Shown: positions 8,824 to 16,924, counted from the first letter of the stretch. The stretch: 64,000 nt of DNA from Methanosalsum zhilinae DSM 4017 (GCF_000217995.1 NC_015676.1:2074445-2138444), one strand, 5' to 3'. Numbers and translations: made by a program. The notes: generated from the letters alone by a model not told the origin.

Positions 8824-8875
8824 TCTTCTGCTAATTAAGATAAAATTTCCAGAACATTTTATAGAGTATGAACCA

Positions 8876-8915
8876 AAATGTATAAATATTCATACCTGAT
8901 AAGATATTTTGGGGG
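8876..8915 (+). promoter_or_regulatory. Promoter and ribosome-binding site of the hsp20-like gene
   Basis: A TATA box (TATAAATATT, 8881-8890) is placed to start transcription near 8908. GGGGG at 8911-8915 is 8 bases before the ATG at 8924, which decides that start over an upstream TTG. Confidence 0.6.
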
Positions 8916-8923
8916 TTAAAAAA

Positions 8924-9187
8924 ATGACAGAGATAATACAGTCTCCATCTGTGTACGAATGTTCAGACGAATCAAACAGGAACCTTAACATTGAGATCAA
9001 GATTCCTGGAGTAAAGAAGGAAAATGTTGTTTGTCAGATAAATGAGAACAGCTTTTCTCTGAGAACAGTAAATGGTGAAGATAAAATAGGGGGTACCTAT
9101 CCGATATTCTGTCCGGTGGATGCAAAAAGAGCAATCTGCAGATATTCCAATGGCAAAATAATCATCACAGCTCCAAAATGGGCATAA
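8924..9187 (+). CDS. Small Hsp20/alpha-crystallin-like protein
   Basis: The 87-residue product contains a compact alpha-crystallin-like core: NIEIKIPGVKKENVVCQINENSFSLRT, then IFCPVDAKRAICRYSNGKIIITAPK, which matches the beta-strand order and the family's NG-L/I-I-PK ending (in two stretches joined here by sequence order). It lacks the N-terminal arm and the I-x-I tail of canonical sHsps, so it is a minimal single-domain form. I chose the ATG at 8924 because of the GGGGG site just before it. A chaperone-like role is inferred from the fold only. The gene follows the tnpB element in opposite orientation and ends at a possible terminator. Confidence 0.75.
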   Translation: MTEIIQSPSVYECSDESNRNLNIEIKIPGVKKENVVCQINENSFSLRTVNGEDKIGGTYPIFCPVDAKRAICRYSNGKIIITAPKWA

Positions 9188-9220
9188 TCTGATAATTATT
9201 GAGCATTGCGAATCTAAAAT

Positions 9221-9263
9221 CTACAAAAGTTGAGATTTTTACTTTTTTACTTTTTTTTGTAGG
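9221..9263 (+). terminator. Probable terminator of the hsp20-like gene
   Basis: CTACAAAA at the left pairs with TTTTGTAG at the right, around several T runs. An inner AAAATCT/AGATTTT repeat overlaps it. It lies about 35 bases after the stop codon. Confidence 0.45.
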
Positions 9264-9345
9264 GAAATCCAAATTCTCGAATTTCTAAAGATTGAGATTA
9301 TATAATCATATATATATCATTTAATTCACAGTTAATGTTTTGATC

Positions 9346-11526
9346 TCATCCATTTTCCATAAAAAAGTTCATGAGTGAATTTTTCATCTTATCCAGTTCA
9401 ACATCAACTATCTCCTTCTGTTCTTCCGGTGGAAATTCTTTAAAAACGGAGAACTTACCAAATCGTTTCTTTGAGTCAGTCAGAAATCTTCCATCCAGAA
9501 GTATTCGGGCACCATAATCAGATGGCGAGCGAACAACCCTTCCCATTGCCTGTCGAATCTTCCTTATTGTAGGGATCTGGACAGCATACTCCCAACCAGA
9601 TCCGTAACCAAATGCATGATCATAGGCAGATTCCACTGCCCTCATCCGATCATCCAGTCCCGGATATCCAACACCAACTATCACCACGGTCCTGGCCCTC
9701 TCATCGCGATAATCAATGCCCTCACTTAGCGTACCCCATAGGTACGATATAAGGACAGCCTTCTCTCCACTTTCTCCGATCCTGAAGAATTCGGTCCTCA
9801 CGTTCTGGGCAGACACTCCAACCTCGTCCAGAAACACAGGTATATCTTCCATCTTTGACTGGATCTTTTCATAGTATCTTGCAGCTTCAAAGGAATTCTG
9901 GAAAAAGATGATTACATTTCCTGCAGAATACTCTATTGAATCCAGCAGTCCTTTTTCGATAGCCTCAGAAGCCTGAATATCATCTCTGTTCTTTGAAAAG
10001 AGGGGAGGTATGGAGACTGCTATTGTAAGTCTTTTTTCCAGTGGAAATGACGTGGCGTAGGCAATCTCACATGTATTGCGATTTATTCCACATGTGGTTT
10101 TTACCATATTGAATGGGCGAAGGGTTGCAGACATGAGAATCGCAGAATACAGCGATTCAAAGAGTGGCTGGGTTACATTTTTAGGTATACAGGTAAACAG
10201 TTCAAGACGACCGTATATTTCATTATTTGAATCCCTTCTGACATTGAGAACAGGATAGTAATTTGGATTATTGGAAAGGTACAGGTAGCTTGACAGAAAT
10301 GCAGCTGTCTGGTGTATATGTGAACGTTTGAGAACAGTTGTCAGTCCCTTCTTATACTGATCCCTGTAAGTTTCATCAAGCTGTGAGCCAAATTCTACTG
10401 CAGTTGCCAGAAGTTCCTGAATGCTTTTTTCATCGGCAAATCCATTCTCACGTGCACTGCGCAGGAACCTGGCTCTTATGATATCATTCCTTTCATAGGG
10501 ATCACTTATACGTATATCATACCATCTGCGACCAACTCTTTCCCTTTCACCGAACCTGAACCTGGAATTGTAGGTGTCCTGTATTGTTGAAAGAAGAAGG
10601 GAGAACAGGTTATGAAGTCCTTCCTCAGGTATCTGATCAGAATTTGCATCTATTTCAGATATGGTCTTCTCAACAGTATGTTCGGTCAGGGTGATGGAAG
10701 AATGGGAACGTGCAGAGGATTCGATATTGTGAGCTTCATCAAATATCACAATTACATCCCCGGGTTCTTTTTCCAGCCATCCAAGGAGTGTTGAGAAGAT
10801 GTCGCCATTGAGTATATGATGGAAATTGCATATGACAAGATCTGCATATTTTAGTTCCCTTTTCAGCAGTTCGTATCCACACATCCCCTTTCCAAATGCA
10901 AAATCGTTCACCTCTTCCGGTGTGCGTACATCATCAAATAGCCAGTTCCTGAACATTTCACTGTCATATCTGAGCACCTCATACAGTTCATTGCATGAAC
11001 GGTTGCGAACGGTCCTGGCCTTTTCCTGTGCAGCATCAAGTTCCTTTACCAGCTCATCTCTAAGGGACACCATTGAGGGATCCCTTGACTCTTTATAATT
11101 CTGGGATGCTGATTTGATCTCCTGTTTTTTTAACTGGATCTCTTTTTCAAGTTCCAGTACCTCAAATGTGTTTTCCCGCCTTAGATTGCATTCCTCATAA
11201 TCCAGTTCATGGGGGCATACGGCAGCCTTTCCTTTGACAACTGCCACCCTGATATCATTATTCTTTTTGATCTCCCGGGCCTCATTTACAAACTGAACCA
11301 TCTGCTGGTGTACATTGGTTGCTATAATCACAGTTTTATCTTGCTGTCTGCCCACATGCAGGGCCGGAGCCAGGGCACTGAGAGTCTTTCCTGTGCCGCA
11401 GGCACCTTCAAACAGTACGATTTCCTTCTCAAGCAGTGCTGAGTATATCCTATCCATTGCATCCTTTTGGTTTGGATAGCAGCTGCTTTTCGGGAAATAT
11501 TTCAAATATCCTCCTCTCTGGGCCAT
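9346..11526 (-). CDS. XPD/Rad3-family ATP-dependent DNA helicase
   Basis: This 726-residue superfamily 2 helicase of the DEAD_2 type is a 5'-3' DNA helicase probably used in repair. Walker A is EGACGTGKT (40-48) and Walker B is VIFDEAHNIE. Motif VI is QAMGRVVRSPSDYG. Four cysteines, C104, C113, C178 and C216, fall in the region between motifs I and II where XPD carries its [4Fe-4S] cluster. The wide gap between the second and third is filled by a charged helical insertion. It is a single-gene unit, with a TTG/ATG-rich upstream region and the pilin gene beyond. The family call is firm; the exact repair pathway is not. Confidence 0.92.
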   Translation of the reverse strand: MAQRGGYLKYFPKSSCYPNQKDAMDRIYSALLEKEIVLFEGACGTGKTLSALAPALHVGRQQDKTVIIATNVHQQMVQFVNEAREIKKNNDIRVAVVKGKAAVCPHELDYEECNLRRENTFEVLELEKEIQLKKQEIKSASQNYKESRDPSMVSLRDELVKELDAAQEKARTVRNRSCNELYEVLRYDSEMFRNWLFDDVRTPEEVNDFAFGKGMCGYELLKRELKYADLVICNFHHILNGDIFSTLLGWLEKEPGDVIVIFDEAHNIESSARSHSSITLTEHTVEKTISEIDANSDQIPEEGLHNLFSLLLSTIQDTYNSRFRFGERERVGRRWYDIRISDPYERNDIIRARFLRSARENGFADEKSIQELLATAVEFGSQLDETYRDQYKKGLTTVLKRSHIHQTAAFLSSYLYLSNNPNYYPVLNVRRDSNNEIYGRLELFTCIPKNVTQPLFESLYSAILMSATLRPFNMVKTTCGINRNTCEIAYATSFPLEKRLTIAVSIPPLFSKNRDDIQASEAIEKGLLDSIEYSAGNVIIFFQNSFEAARYYEKIQSKMEDIPVFLDEVGVSAQNVRTEFFRIGESGEKAVLISYLWGTLSEGIDYRDERARTVVIVGVGYPGLDDRMRAVESAYDHAFGYGSGWEYAVQIPTIRKIRQAMGRVVRSPSDYGARILLDGRFLTDSKKRFGKFSVFKEFPPEEQKEIVDVELDKMKNSLMNFFMENG

Positions 11527-11571
11527 GCATCAACTATGAACATCTGTGTATTTAAACAGTTTTTGATGAAA

Positions 11572-12222
11572 TTATTTTAATGGGTCAACAACAGATGTAT
11601 CCTCGGCAATTATACGCCCCGTATAAGTATCAATTATTCGCAAGGTTATGTAACTGCCTTCTTTGAATGCATAATTGTTCCTTGTGTCGGTATTTCCATC
11701 CACGGTAACTATAACACTTGAAGCATCAGTGCCATTTATACTATCATCACCACAAAGAATCAGATATTCACCTGTTGAAAAGAACCCATCGTTTAGGGCT
11801 CCATTCCTTGATCCATATTTGGAGAGTTTATTCTCAGGAGCAAGATTGCGATACTTTACCACAACATCACCATCCACACGATATGTATGCGGCACGATAC
11901 CTATATGACTGCGTCCCCTGCCCTGTATGACAATTGATGTAGATCCAGTATCCAGTGACTCTCCTCCTCTATGTTCGATAACTATCCTGTTTCTTGCATA
12001 GGATATCAAATGTGCAGAGCCTCCTTCGGCATGCTTGATACCAATGTTTACTACAGGAGAAGATGTTAATGATGTAGACATTACCCTGGAATCATCATAC
12101 TGAAGTGTAGCTACAGTCACACCACTTACCAGAACTATAAGGAAAACCATTATCACAGAACCGATCACTGGAGAAACTGCCAGATCGTCCCAGAATACTG
12201 TATTAATTTTTTTATGATTCAT
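11572..12222 (-). CDS. Archaeal type IV pilin N-terminal domain protein
   Basis: The 216-residue product begins with a short charged leader (MNHKKINTVFWDD) followed by AVSPVIGSVIMVFLIVLVSGV, the class III signal and hydrophobic helix of archaeal type IV pilins (Pilin_N, formerly DUF1628). A prepilin peptidase of the PibD/EppA type would cut just before the hydrophobic segment. The rest is a beta-rich extracellular domain with no recognised enzyme motif, ending YTGRIIAEDTSVVDPLK. It stands alone with no secretion ATPase nearby, so it may assemble with machinery encoded elsewhere. A role in adhesion or a surface pilus is inferred. Confidence 0.85.
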   Translation of the reverse strand: MNHKKINTVFWDDLAVSPVIGSVIMVFLIVLVSGVTVATLQYDDSRVMSTSLTSSPVVNIGIKHAEGGSAHLISYARNRIVIEHRGGESLDTGSTSIVIQGRGRSHIGIVPHTYRVDGDVVVKYRNLAPENKLSKYGSRNGALNDGFFSTGEYLILCGDDSINGTDASSVIVTVDGNTDTRNNYAFKEGSYITLRIIDTYTGRIIAEDTSVVDPLK

Positions 12223-12412
12223 ATGCTGAAATCAGACTGCAACTATATTAAACATTTGAAATAAAATTATTAATTTGGGAATATTATTTATTAGGTTTCC
12301 TCAGCCAGCATTTAGTCTTTGAACTCCGATAGGTTTTTATTTGATTTGCGATAGTAATAGAATTGACTTGATAGACAGAATCAAGATCAACAACAAATAG
12401 GAGAATATAAAC

Positions 12413-12589
12413 ATGGTAGCAATAGTTGACCCAGATGAATGTCTTGGATGCGGACCTTGTGTCGATGCATGCCCTGTCGATGCGATTACAATTAATGACG
12501 ACGACCTTGCAATTATTGACCCAGATCTGTGCACAGATTGTGGGGAATGTGTCGATGCATGCCCAACTGAGGCAATCTCAATGGAATAA
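12413..12589 (+). CDS. 2[4Fe-4S] ferredoxin
   Basis: The 58-residue product is a complete clostridial-type ferredoxin. It has two C-X2-C-X2-C-X3-CP cluster motifs: CLGCGPCVDACPVDA in the first half and CTDCGECVDACPTEA in the second. The protein is very acidic, as expected of a soluble electron carrier. GGAG at 12400-12403 is an acceptable ribosome-binding site, and a TATA-like AT-rich stretch lies at about 12270-12300. It likely carries low-potential electrons for enzymes such as pyruvate:ferredoxin oxidoreductase (encoded at 49.7 kb) or methanogenic heterodisulfide and formylmethanofuran enzymes; the partner is inferred. Confidence 0.93.
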   Translation: MVAIVDPDECLGCGPCVDACPVDAITINDDDLAIIDPDLCTDCGECVDACPTEAISME

Positions 12590-12653
12590 ATAAATTTTAT
12601 TCCTTTTTTAATTTTTCAATTAACTTAATTTAATTTTATTAGAGGTCATTATA

Positions 12654-13685
12654 ATGACAGAGAAAATAAGAGCAGGAATACTGGGAGCTACAGGTGCAGT
12701 TGGACAGCGTTTTGTTCAGGCACTGGCAGACCACCCCTGGTTTGAACTCACTTCCCTTGCTGCATCTGAGCGCAGTGCTGGCAAAACATACAGCCAGGCA
12801 TCAAACTGGAAACTGGATGTACCGCTTCCAGAGAATGTGGCAGATATTGAGGTAGTTCCTGTTGATCCAGCAAAAGTAGATGCAGATATCGTATTTTCAG
12901 CACTTCCTTCAGATCATGCAAAGACTGTAGAGCCCGTTTTTGCAAAAAATGGATTTGCCGTTGCCAGCAATGCATCAGCATATCGAATGGGAGAGGATGT
13001 ACCTCTGGTAATACCTGAGGTCAACGAGGACCATCTTGAAATGATAGAGATCCAGCAGGACAACCGCGGATGGGACGGATACATAATAACAAATCCAAAC
13101 TGCTCAACCATTGTGATGACCGTTACCCTGAAACCACTGATGAAATTCGGACTCAGTTCTGTTAATGTAGCCACCATGCAGGCCATATCTGGTGCAGGAT
13201 ACAATGGAGTACCTTCAATGGCAATCCTGGACAATATCATACCCTACATCGGTTCAGAAGAAGATAAGATGGAAACTGAGCCCTGCAAGCTGCTGGGTGA
13301 ATTTAATGGCAGTGAGATAGACTTTGCGGATATCAGTCTGAGTGCATCATGTCACAGGGTGCCAGTAATGGATGGCCATACAGAGGCCATATGGGCTACA
13401 ATGGACGAAAATCCTGCACCTGAAGACGTTAAAAGAGCGTTTTTTGACTTTGATCCGAAGATAGACGACCTTCCAAGTAAGCCTGATAAATCAATAGTTG
13501 TTCGGGAAGAGCCTGATCGCCCCCAGCCCAGGCTGGACAGAAATATGGGTAATGGCATGAGTGTGAGTGTAGGAAGGATTCGTGAGGGTATCAGATATAT
13601 TGCAATGGGACACAATACCATTAGAGGAGCAGCCGGGGCAAGTGTCCTGAATGCTGAACTACTCTGTAAAAAAGGAAAAATCTAA
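12654..13685 (+). CDS. asd: Aspartate-semialdehyde dehydrogenase
   Basis: The enzyme reduces aspartyl phosphate to aspartate semialdehyde, leading to lysine, threonine, methionine and, in methanogens, other products. The 343-residue product has the NADP Rossmann loop [13 protein letters not shown] (8-20), catalytic C150 in TNPNCSTIV, and the [13 protein letters not shown] segment with the active-site histidine. Length and motifs fit the archaeal/fungal Asd type. The AGAGGTCATTATA leader supplies a ribosome-binding site. It is followed 18 bases later by a secreted OB-fold protein and then pyrH, so the three may be one transcript. Confidence 0.96.
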   Translation: MTEKIRAGILGATGAVGQRFVQALADHPWFELTSLAASERSAGKTYSQASNWKLDVPLPENVADIEVVPVDPAKVDADIVFSALPSDHAKTVEPVFAKNGFAVASNASAYRMGEDVPLVIPEVNEDHLEMIEIQQDNRGWDGYIITNPNCSTIVMTVTLKPLMKFGLSSVNVATMQAISGAGYNGVPSMAILDNIIPYIGSEEDKMETEPCKLLGEFNGSEIDFADISLSASCHRVPVMDGHTEAIWATMDENPAPEDVKRAFFDFDPKIDDLPSKPDKSIVVREEPDRPQPRLDRNMGNGMSVSVGRIREGIRYIAMGHNTIRGAAGASVLNAELLCKKGKI

Positions 13686-13703
13686 GTCCATAGAGGGAGT
13701 TCA

Positions 13704-14447
13704 ATGAGGAAAGCCATCCTGTTCTCCTGCATACTCCTCCTCTCTATTCTATATGCATGTTGTTCTCCTGCTTCTTCTGCTAATTCAGTGTTTGAAGCTG
13801 ATATTGTATCTATTGAAGAATTGCAGCAAAACCCAACAAGATATGACAGTACAACTGCATACCGCAGGATAAGTATTGTCAGTAACATCAATGAAATTAG
13901 CACACATTCTGTGTATGTTGGCGATGAATCATATTCCCTTAAAATCGACCCCACAAGAAGGGATATGCTTCTGGGTTTTGAGAAAGGGGACGAAGTTAAG
14001 ATGACCGGACATTTCATATACCGACCACTTGATGAGGATATGTTCCTGCCGAAGTATGTAATGCACCACCCTGTAGAACATGTTGCAGATGTGCAGATAG
14101 AAGATGTACTGAAACATCCGGAAAACTTCAATGGAAAATACCTTAGAATAAAAGGAAATCTTACAGATATCAGAGAATATTCAACCAACTATATTATTTA
14201 TATAACAGATACCGAATCTGAAGAAAGGATCAAAGTTGTCTTTCATGGAGTTACCATACTGGAGCCAGGTACACTGGTGGAAGCTGAAGGATTGTTCAAT
14301 GAAAATACGCTCCATAGTGAGCAGGTAAAAAAATACAGGGATCCACTCTCAATAAATACCGTATTGCCAGGATTTTCATCCCCTGCAGCAATTGTGGCTC
14401 TGGTTCTTTCAGGGATAGCTTTAATGCTTAAGAAACATAGGGACTGA
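13704..14447 (+). CDS. Secreted OB-fold protein with PGF-CTERM anchor
   Basis: The 247-residue product has a signal peptide (MRKAILFSCILLLSILYACC) and two beta-rich segments resembling OB folds: EADIVSIEELQQNPTRYD with a following core, and VQIEDVLKHPENFNGKYLR with GNLTDI. The C-terminus is PGFSSPAAIVALVLSGIALML followed by KKHRD in the protein, the tripartite PGF / hydrophobic helix / basic tail of archaeosortase A substrates (quoted here as adjoining parts: PGF, SSPAAIVALVLSGIALML, KKHRD). It is therefore expected to be processed and lipid-anchored outside the cell. The function of the OB domains is not recognised. GGGAG precedes the ATG. Its place between asd and pyrH is probably positional, not functional. 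Confidence 0.8.
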   Translation: MRKAILFSCILLLSILYACCSPASSANSVFEADIVSIEELQQNPTRYDSTTAYRRISIVSNINEISTHSVYVGDESYSLKIDPTRRDMLLGFEKGDEVKMTGHFIYRPLDEDMFLPKYVMHHPVEHVADVQIEDVLKHPENFNGKYLRIKGNLTDIREYSTNYIIYITDTESEERIKVVFHGVTILEPGTLVEAEGLFNENTLHSEQVKKYRDPLSINTVLPGFSSPAAIVALVLSGIALMLKKHRD

Positions 14448-14455
14448 GGATTATC

Positions 14456-15160
14456 ATGCTAGTTGTAATATCTATTGGAGGATCAATACTTGCCAGGGAT
14501 TTGAACCCTGAAAGATTTGCACAGTATGCAGACGCCCTTGAAAGAATTTCCCAGGAACATGAGGTAGTGGTGGTAACAGGAGGAGGGGCTGCTGCCAGAG
14601 AATATATTAAAGCTGCAAGGGAGATCGGTGCAAACGAGGTGGTATGCGATTATGTAGGAATAGAGATTACCCGCCTTAATGCTCATCTGCTGATAGCATC
14701 ACTAGGAAAAGAGGCATATCCACAGCCACCCAGTACATATAGGGAAGCAGAGAATGCACTTTCTTCCGGAAAAATAGTTGTCATGGGAGGTGTGATCCCC
14801 GGCCAGACCACTGATGCGGTATCTGCCATTCTTGCAGAATATCTGGGGGCTGATCTGCTTGTAATTGCCACCTCTGTGGACGGAGTATATTCAAGTGATC
14901 CTGGAACAGATCCTGGTGCTGTCAGGTTTGAAAAAATGACTGCAAAAGAACTGATAGAGGTGGTCATGTCCGTAGAGATGAAGGCAGGATCAAAATCCCC
15001 TGTAGACCCCCTGGCAGCAAAAATGATTGAGAGATGTAATATAGAAACTATTGTGATGGATGCAAAGGATCCCCGGAACCTGATAGACGTGATTTTCCAG
15101 AGAAATCTGAAAACGGAACCATTGGATCGTATCCAGAAAGGGACCATTATCATAGGGTGA
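14456..15160 (+). CDS. pyrH: UMP kinase (archaeal type)
   Basis: This enzyme phosphorylates UMP to UDP and belongs to the amino acid kinase family. The 234-residue product has SIGGSILARDL (6-16), VVVTGGGAAAREYI (38-51), a PGQTTDAVSAILAEYLGAD block that binds the nucleotide, and ATSVDGVYSSDPGTDP with the uridylate-kinase signature. Its length suits the short archaeal form. The frame begins 8 bases after the preceding stop. The product is soluble and acts in pyrimidine nucleotide metabolism. Confidence 0.95.
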   Translation: MLVVISIGGSILARDLNPERFAQYADALERISQEHEVVVVTGGGAAAREYIKAAREIGANEVVCDYVGIEITRLNAHLLIASLGKEAYPQPPSTYREAENALSSGKIVVMGGVIPGQTTDAVSAILAEYLGADLLVIATSVDGVYSSDPGTDPGAVRFEKMTAKELIEVVMSVEMKAGSKSPVDPLAAKMIERCNIETIVMDAKDPRNLIDVIFQRNLKTEPLDRIQKGTIIIG

Positions 15161-15176
15161 AAGTGATACTAGTCTG

Positions 15177-15299
15177 ATGACTGCTATTACATACGGTATT
15201 CCTCTCTCAGCTACTCCTTCCTCACGGAAAGATACCCTTGCTCTAAAAGTTGAAAAAGAGAGATCAATTATCATTTTTCAAAAATCAGACCTTACCTGA
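15177..15299 (+). CDS. Possible 40-residue small ORF after pyrH
   Basis: An ATG 16 bases after the pyrH stop opens a 40-codon frame (MTAITYGIPLSATPSSRKD at the N-terminus) rich in charged residues, ending KSDLT. AGTGATACTA upstream is a weak ribosome-binding site. It overlaps the 3' end of the convergent e2b2-like gene by a few bases. It may equally be a chance frame or the tail of a lost gene. I recognise no family. Confidence 0.22.
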   Translation: MTAITYGIPLSATPSSRKDTLALKVEKERSIIIFQKSDLT

Positions 15300-16221
15300 G
15301 ATCAGCCAGTTTCCATCCAAGATGCTCTTTTATGATGGTATATGCCATTCCCGGGGGAATTGCTCCGATCTCGGTTATTATAAGATCAATATATTCAGCT
15401 GGTGTAAAGTCAAATGCCGGATTTTTTACAGTTACATTTTCCATATCTTTTAGTACCCCAGGATCAATGACCTCATCTTTTGATCGTTCTTCAATATCAA
15501 TCAGCTGACCCAGTATTGTATCTGGACTGAACTTATAGGTCTCTGCAGCAACTAAAAAATTGACCCTTGCCTCATGGGCCATGAGTGCAATCTGGGACGT
15601 CCCGATCTTGTTCACAAGAGTACCGTTAACAGCAATAGCATCTGCACCCACTATTACAATATCCACATCCTTTATGACAGACCGGACTGCAGAATCAACA
15701 ATAAGAGTGGCAGGAATGCCATAATCATTCAATTCCTTTATTGTCAGAAGACCCTGTTTTCTTGGCCGGGATTCGGTTGCAATTACAGATATATTCTTAC
15801 CCTGATCAAAGGCCTTTTTTATGGCAGCCAGTGCGGCATGGGAATTGCAGTGTGTCAATACTACATCCGAGTCCCTTATCCTGCGGGCGCCAATCTCACC
15901 AATTCTACCAAGGGCTTCCTGTGCCTGCTTAATAAAATTTTCAGCATTTTCAATAATTTCAGCCCTGGATTCCTCCACTGAGCCGGATGAATGCGAACTG
16001 GCAATTCTCACTGCATTTGGTAGTGAAACTGCCGTTGGACGGGTGTTTATCAGGACATCTGCTGCTTCCTGAATCTTTCTGCTGAACTCTTCCATCGAAT
16101 CTGCCTGCAATTCAGCAGCATAGTCTCTTATAGCAGATGCTGCAGCAACTGCGATTCTTCCTGCACCCCTTATCTCCATGGTCTGGATCTTCTCTGCAGT
16201 ATCAAATATTCTTCTATGCAT
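15292..16221 (-). CDS. Ribose-1,5-bisphosphate isomerase (eIF2B-alpha/beta/delta family)
   Basis: The archaeal enzyme converts ribose 1,5-bisphosphate to ribulose 1,5-bisphosphate in the AMP pathway that feeds type III RuBisCO. From the ATG at 16221 the product has 309 residues and starts MHRRIFDTAEKIQTMEIRGAG, aligning with the family N-terminus. The longer frame to 16335 adds a hydrophobic leader and would start upstream of the TATA box. Signatures are EIRGAGRIAVAAASAI, the cysteine segment VLTHCNSHAAL, and the aspartate segment IVGADAIAVNGTLVNKIGT. AMP phosphorylase and RuBisCO are not in this window. Related eIF2B-like or methylthioribose-phosphate isomerases are the main alternatives. 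Confidence 0.88.
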   Translation of the reverse strand: MHRRIFDTAEKIQTMEIRGAGRIAVAAASAIRDYAAELQADSMEEFSRKIQEAADVLINTRPTAVSLPNAVRIASSHSSGSVEESRAEIIENAENFIKQAQEALGRIGEIGARRIRDSDVVLTHCNSHAALAAIKKAFDQGKNISVIATESRPRKQGLLTIKELNDYGIPATLIVDSAVRSVIKDVDIVIVGADAIAVNGTLVNKIGTSQIALMAHEARVNFLVAAETYKFSPDTILGQLIDIEERSKDEVIDPGVLKDMENVTVKNPAFDFTPAEYIDLIITEIGAIPPGMAYTIIKEHLGWKLADLR

Positions 16222-16240
16222 GTATCCAGTATAAGGGCTC

Positions 16241-16252
16241 CAAAAATTTATA
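16241..16252 (-). promoter_or_regulatory. TATA box of the ribose-1,5-bisphosphate isomerase gene
   Basis: TATAAATTTTTG on the minus strand is centred about 27 bases before the ATG at 16221. Transcription should start at or next to the start codon, giving a nearly leaderless mRNA and supporting the shorter protein. Confidence 0.5.
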
Positions 16253-16383
16253 GATAACCGATCATCCATTATGGAACTGAATATATTTAATACCAGCAAA
16301 GATAAAACTAGTTTGATAAAATAAGCAATATTCAAAATGAGTAAGGTAATGGATTTTAAGGCACCTTAATTTTGATCAGCTTC

Positions 16384-16439
16384 CCGACACCCCCGGTGAA
16401 CCCCACTATTTGTCACCTGTCGGACCAATCATAATTGGT
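16384..16439. repeat. Two adjacent hairpins in gene-poor region
   Basis: First hairpin: CCGACA (16384-16389) with TGTCGG (16418-16423), continued by GGTG/CACC after a five-C bulge. Second: ACCAAT with ATTGGT around CATA (16424-16439). There is no T tract. They could be an old element end or part of an RNA. Confidence 0.4.
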
Positions 16440-16534
16440 GTCCCAGCACTGTCAATCGCAGAAACCTTCAGTGGTTCATGAGTTTTTACGCCCAAATTTG
16501 CGAATGACGAACCTTTTCCATTACCAAATAGTAA
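16406..16534 (-). pseudogene. Possible coding relic, family unknown
   Basis: On the minus strand about 40 codons read as protein-like sequence (GKGSSFANLGVKTHEPLKV, then SAIDSAGTPIMIGPTGDK and TAG). No start codon or upstream continuation is present; an in-frame stop lies just before. The composition (glycine, serine, threonine, aspartate) resembles a fragment of a secreted or surface protein. I do not recognise the family, and chance is possible. Confidence 0.28.
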
Positions 16535-16671
16535 TATGTATTAAGTTGTATTAAAAGCTGTTGATTGATATGTACATATCTTAATAATTGATCTAGTGGA
16601 ATGCACAAAATATTATACCAATACAGTTTAGAATAATATATGATAGCAATGGACAGTTGATAGTTTAATGA

Positions 16672-16774
16672 TATGCCTGCCATAGAAGAGACCGTTTTGC
16701 AGCAGGCATACACTCAAAATCAAAGTGAGCGGGATGGGGAACGGGGTAGTACAAAAAGTCGTGCTCACTTTGAT
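16672..16774. ncRNA. Candidate structured RNA with two consecutive long stems
   Basis: TATGCCTGC (16672-16680) pairs perfectly with GCAGGCATA (16702-16710) across 21 bases. Immediately after, ATCAAAGTGAGC (16719-16730) pairs perfectly with GCTCACTTTGAT (16763-16774) across 32 bases. No reading frame covers the stretch. Two perfect stems back to back in 103 bases of otherwise AT-rich spacer suggest a small RNA or a miniature element. An AT-rich TATA-like sequence (AATAATATATGATAG) lies 35 bases upstream on the plus strand. Strand is undetermined. Confidence 0.35.
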
Positions 16775-16800
16775 ACTTACAAACATTAAGATTTGTTGAG

Positions 16801-16813
16801 CATATATATATAG
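16801..16813 (+). promoter_or_regulatory. TATA box upstream of the aldehyde dehydrogenase gene
   Basis: CATATATATATAG is suitably placed to start transcription near 16830, giving a leader of about 95 bases. GAGGATC ahead of the ATG at 16925 is the ribosome-binding site. Confidence 0.45.
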
Positions 16814-16924
16814 TACATGGAAACAGATTATCAAAATATGAGGACAAATATATTAAAAATCGCCTGCATAAAGCATGTACACATAATAAATACCATACTC
16901 ACAAATATTTAGTAGAGGATCATC

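Larger units (their letters stand above)
7521..8860 (-). mobile_element. tnpB-only IS200/IS605-group (IS1341-like) element, approximate limits
   Basis: An intact tnpB lies between two small hairpins whose loops share the nine bases GCTTACGCA (plus strand 7534-7542 and 8810-8818). Such imperfect subterminal palindromes are typical of IS200/IS605-group ends. No tnpA is present, so movement would need a transposase in trans. The right boundary is inferred from the AGTTCAC that follows the right-end hairpin on the minus strand. The left boundary, beyond the hairpin at 8804-8823, is uncertain by a few tens of bases. The element separates the disulfide oxidoreductase from the hsp20-like gene. Confidence 0.75.
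16222..16924. other. 700-base stretch without an intact gene
   Basis: This spacer holds the promoter of the ribose-1,5-bisphosphate isomerase gene (16241-16252), two hairpins and a coding-like relic (16384-16534), a candidate structured RNA (16672-16774) and the probable promoter of the aldehyde dehydrogenase (CATATATATATAG at 16801-16813). The remainder is AT-rich with no frame I can support. Confidence 0.6.

Noticed and set aside
15172..15260. C/D box small RNA after pyrH (TGATGA followed by CTCAG)
   Set aside because: Box C-like TGATGA is present but no proper box D (CTGA) or C'/D' pair lies at the right distance.
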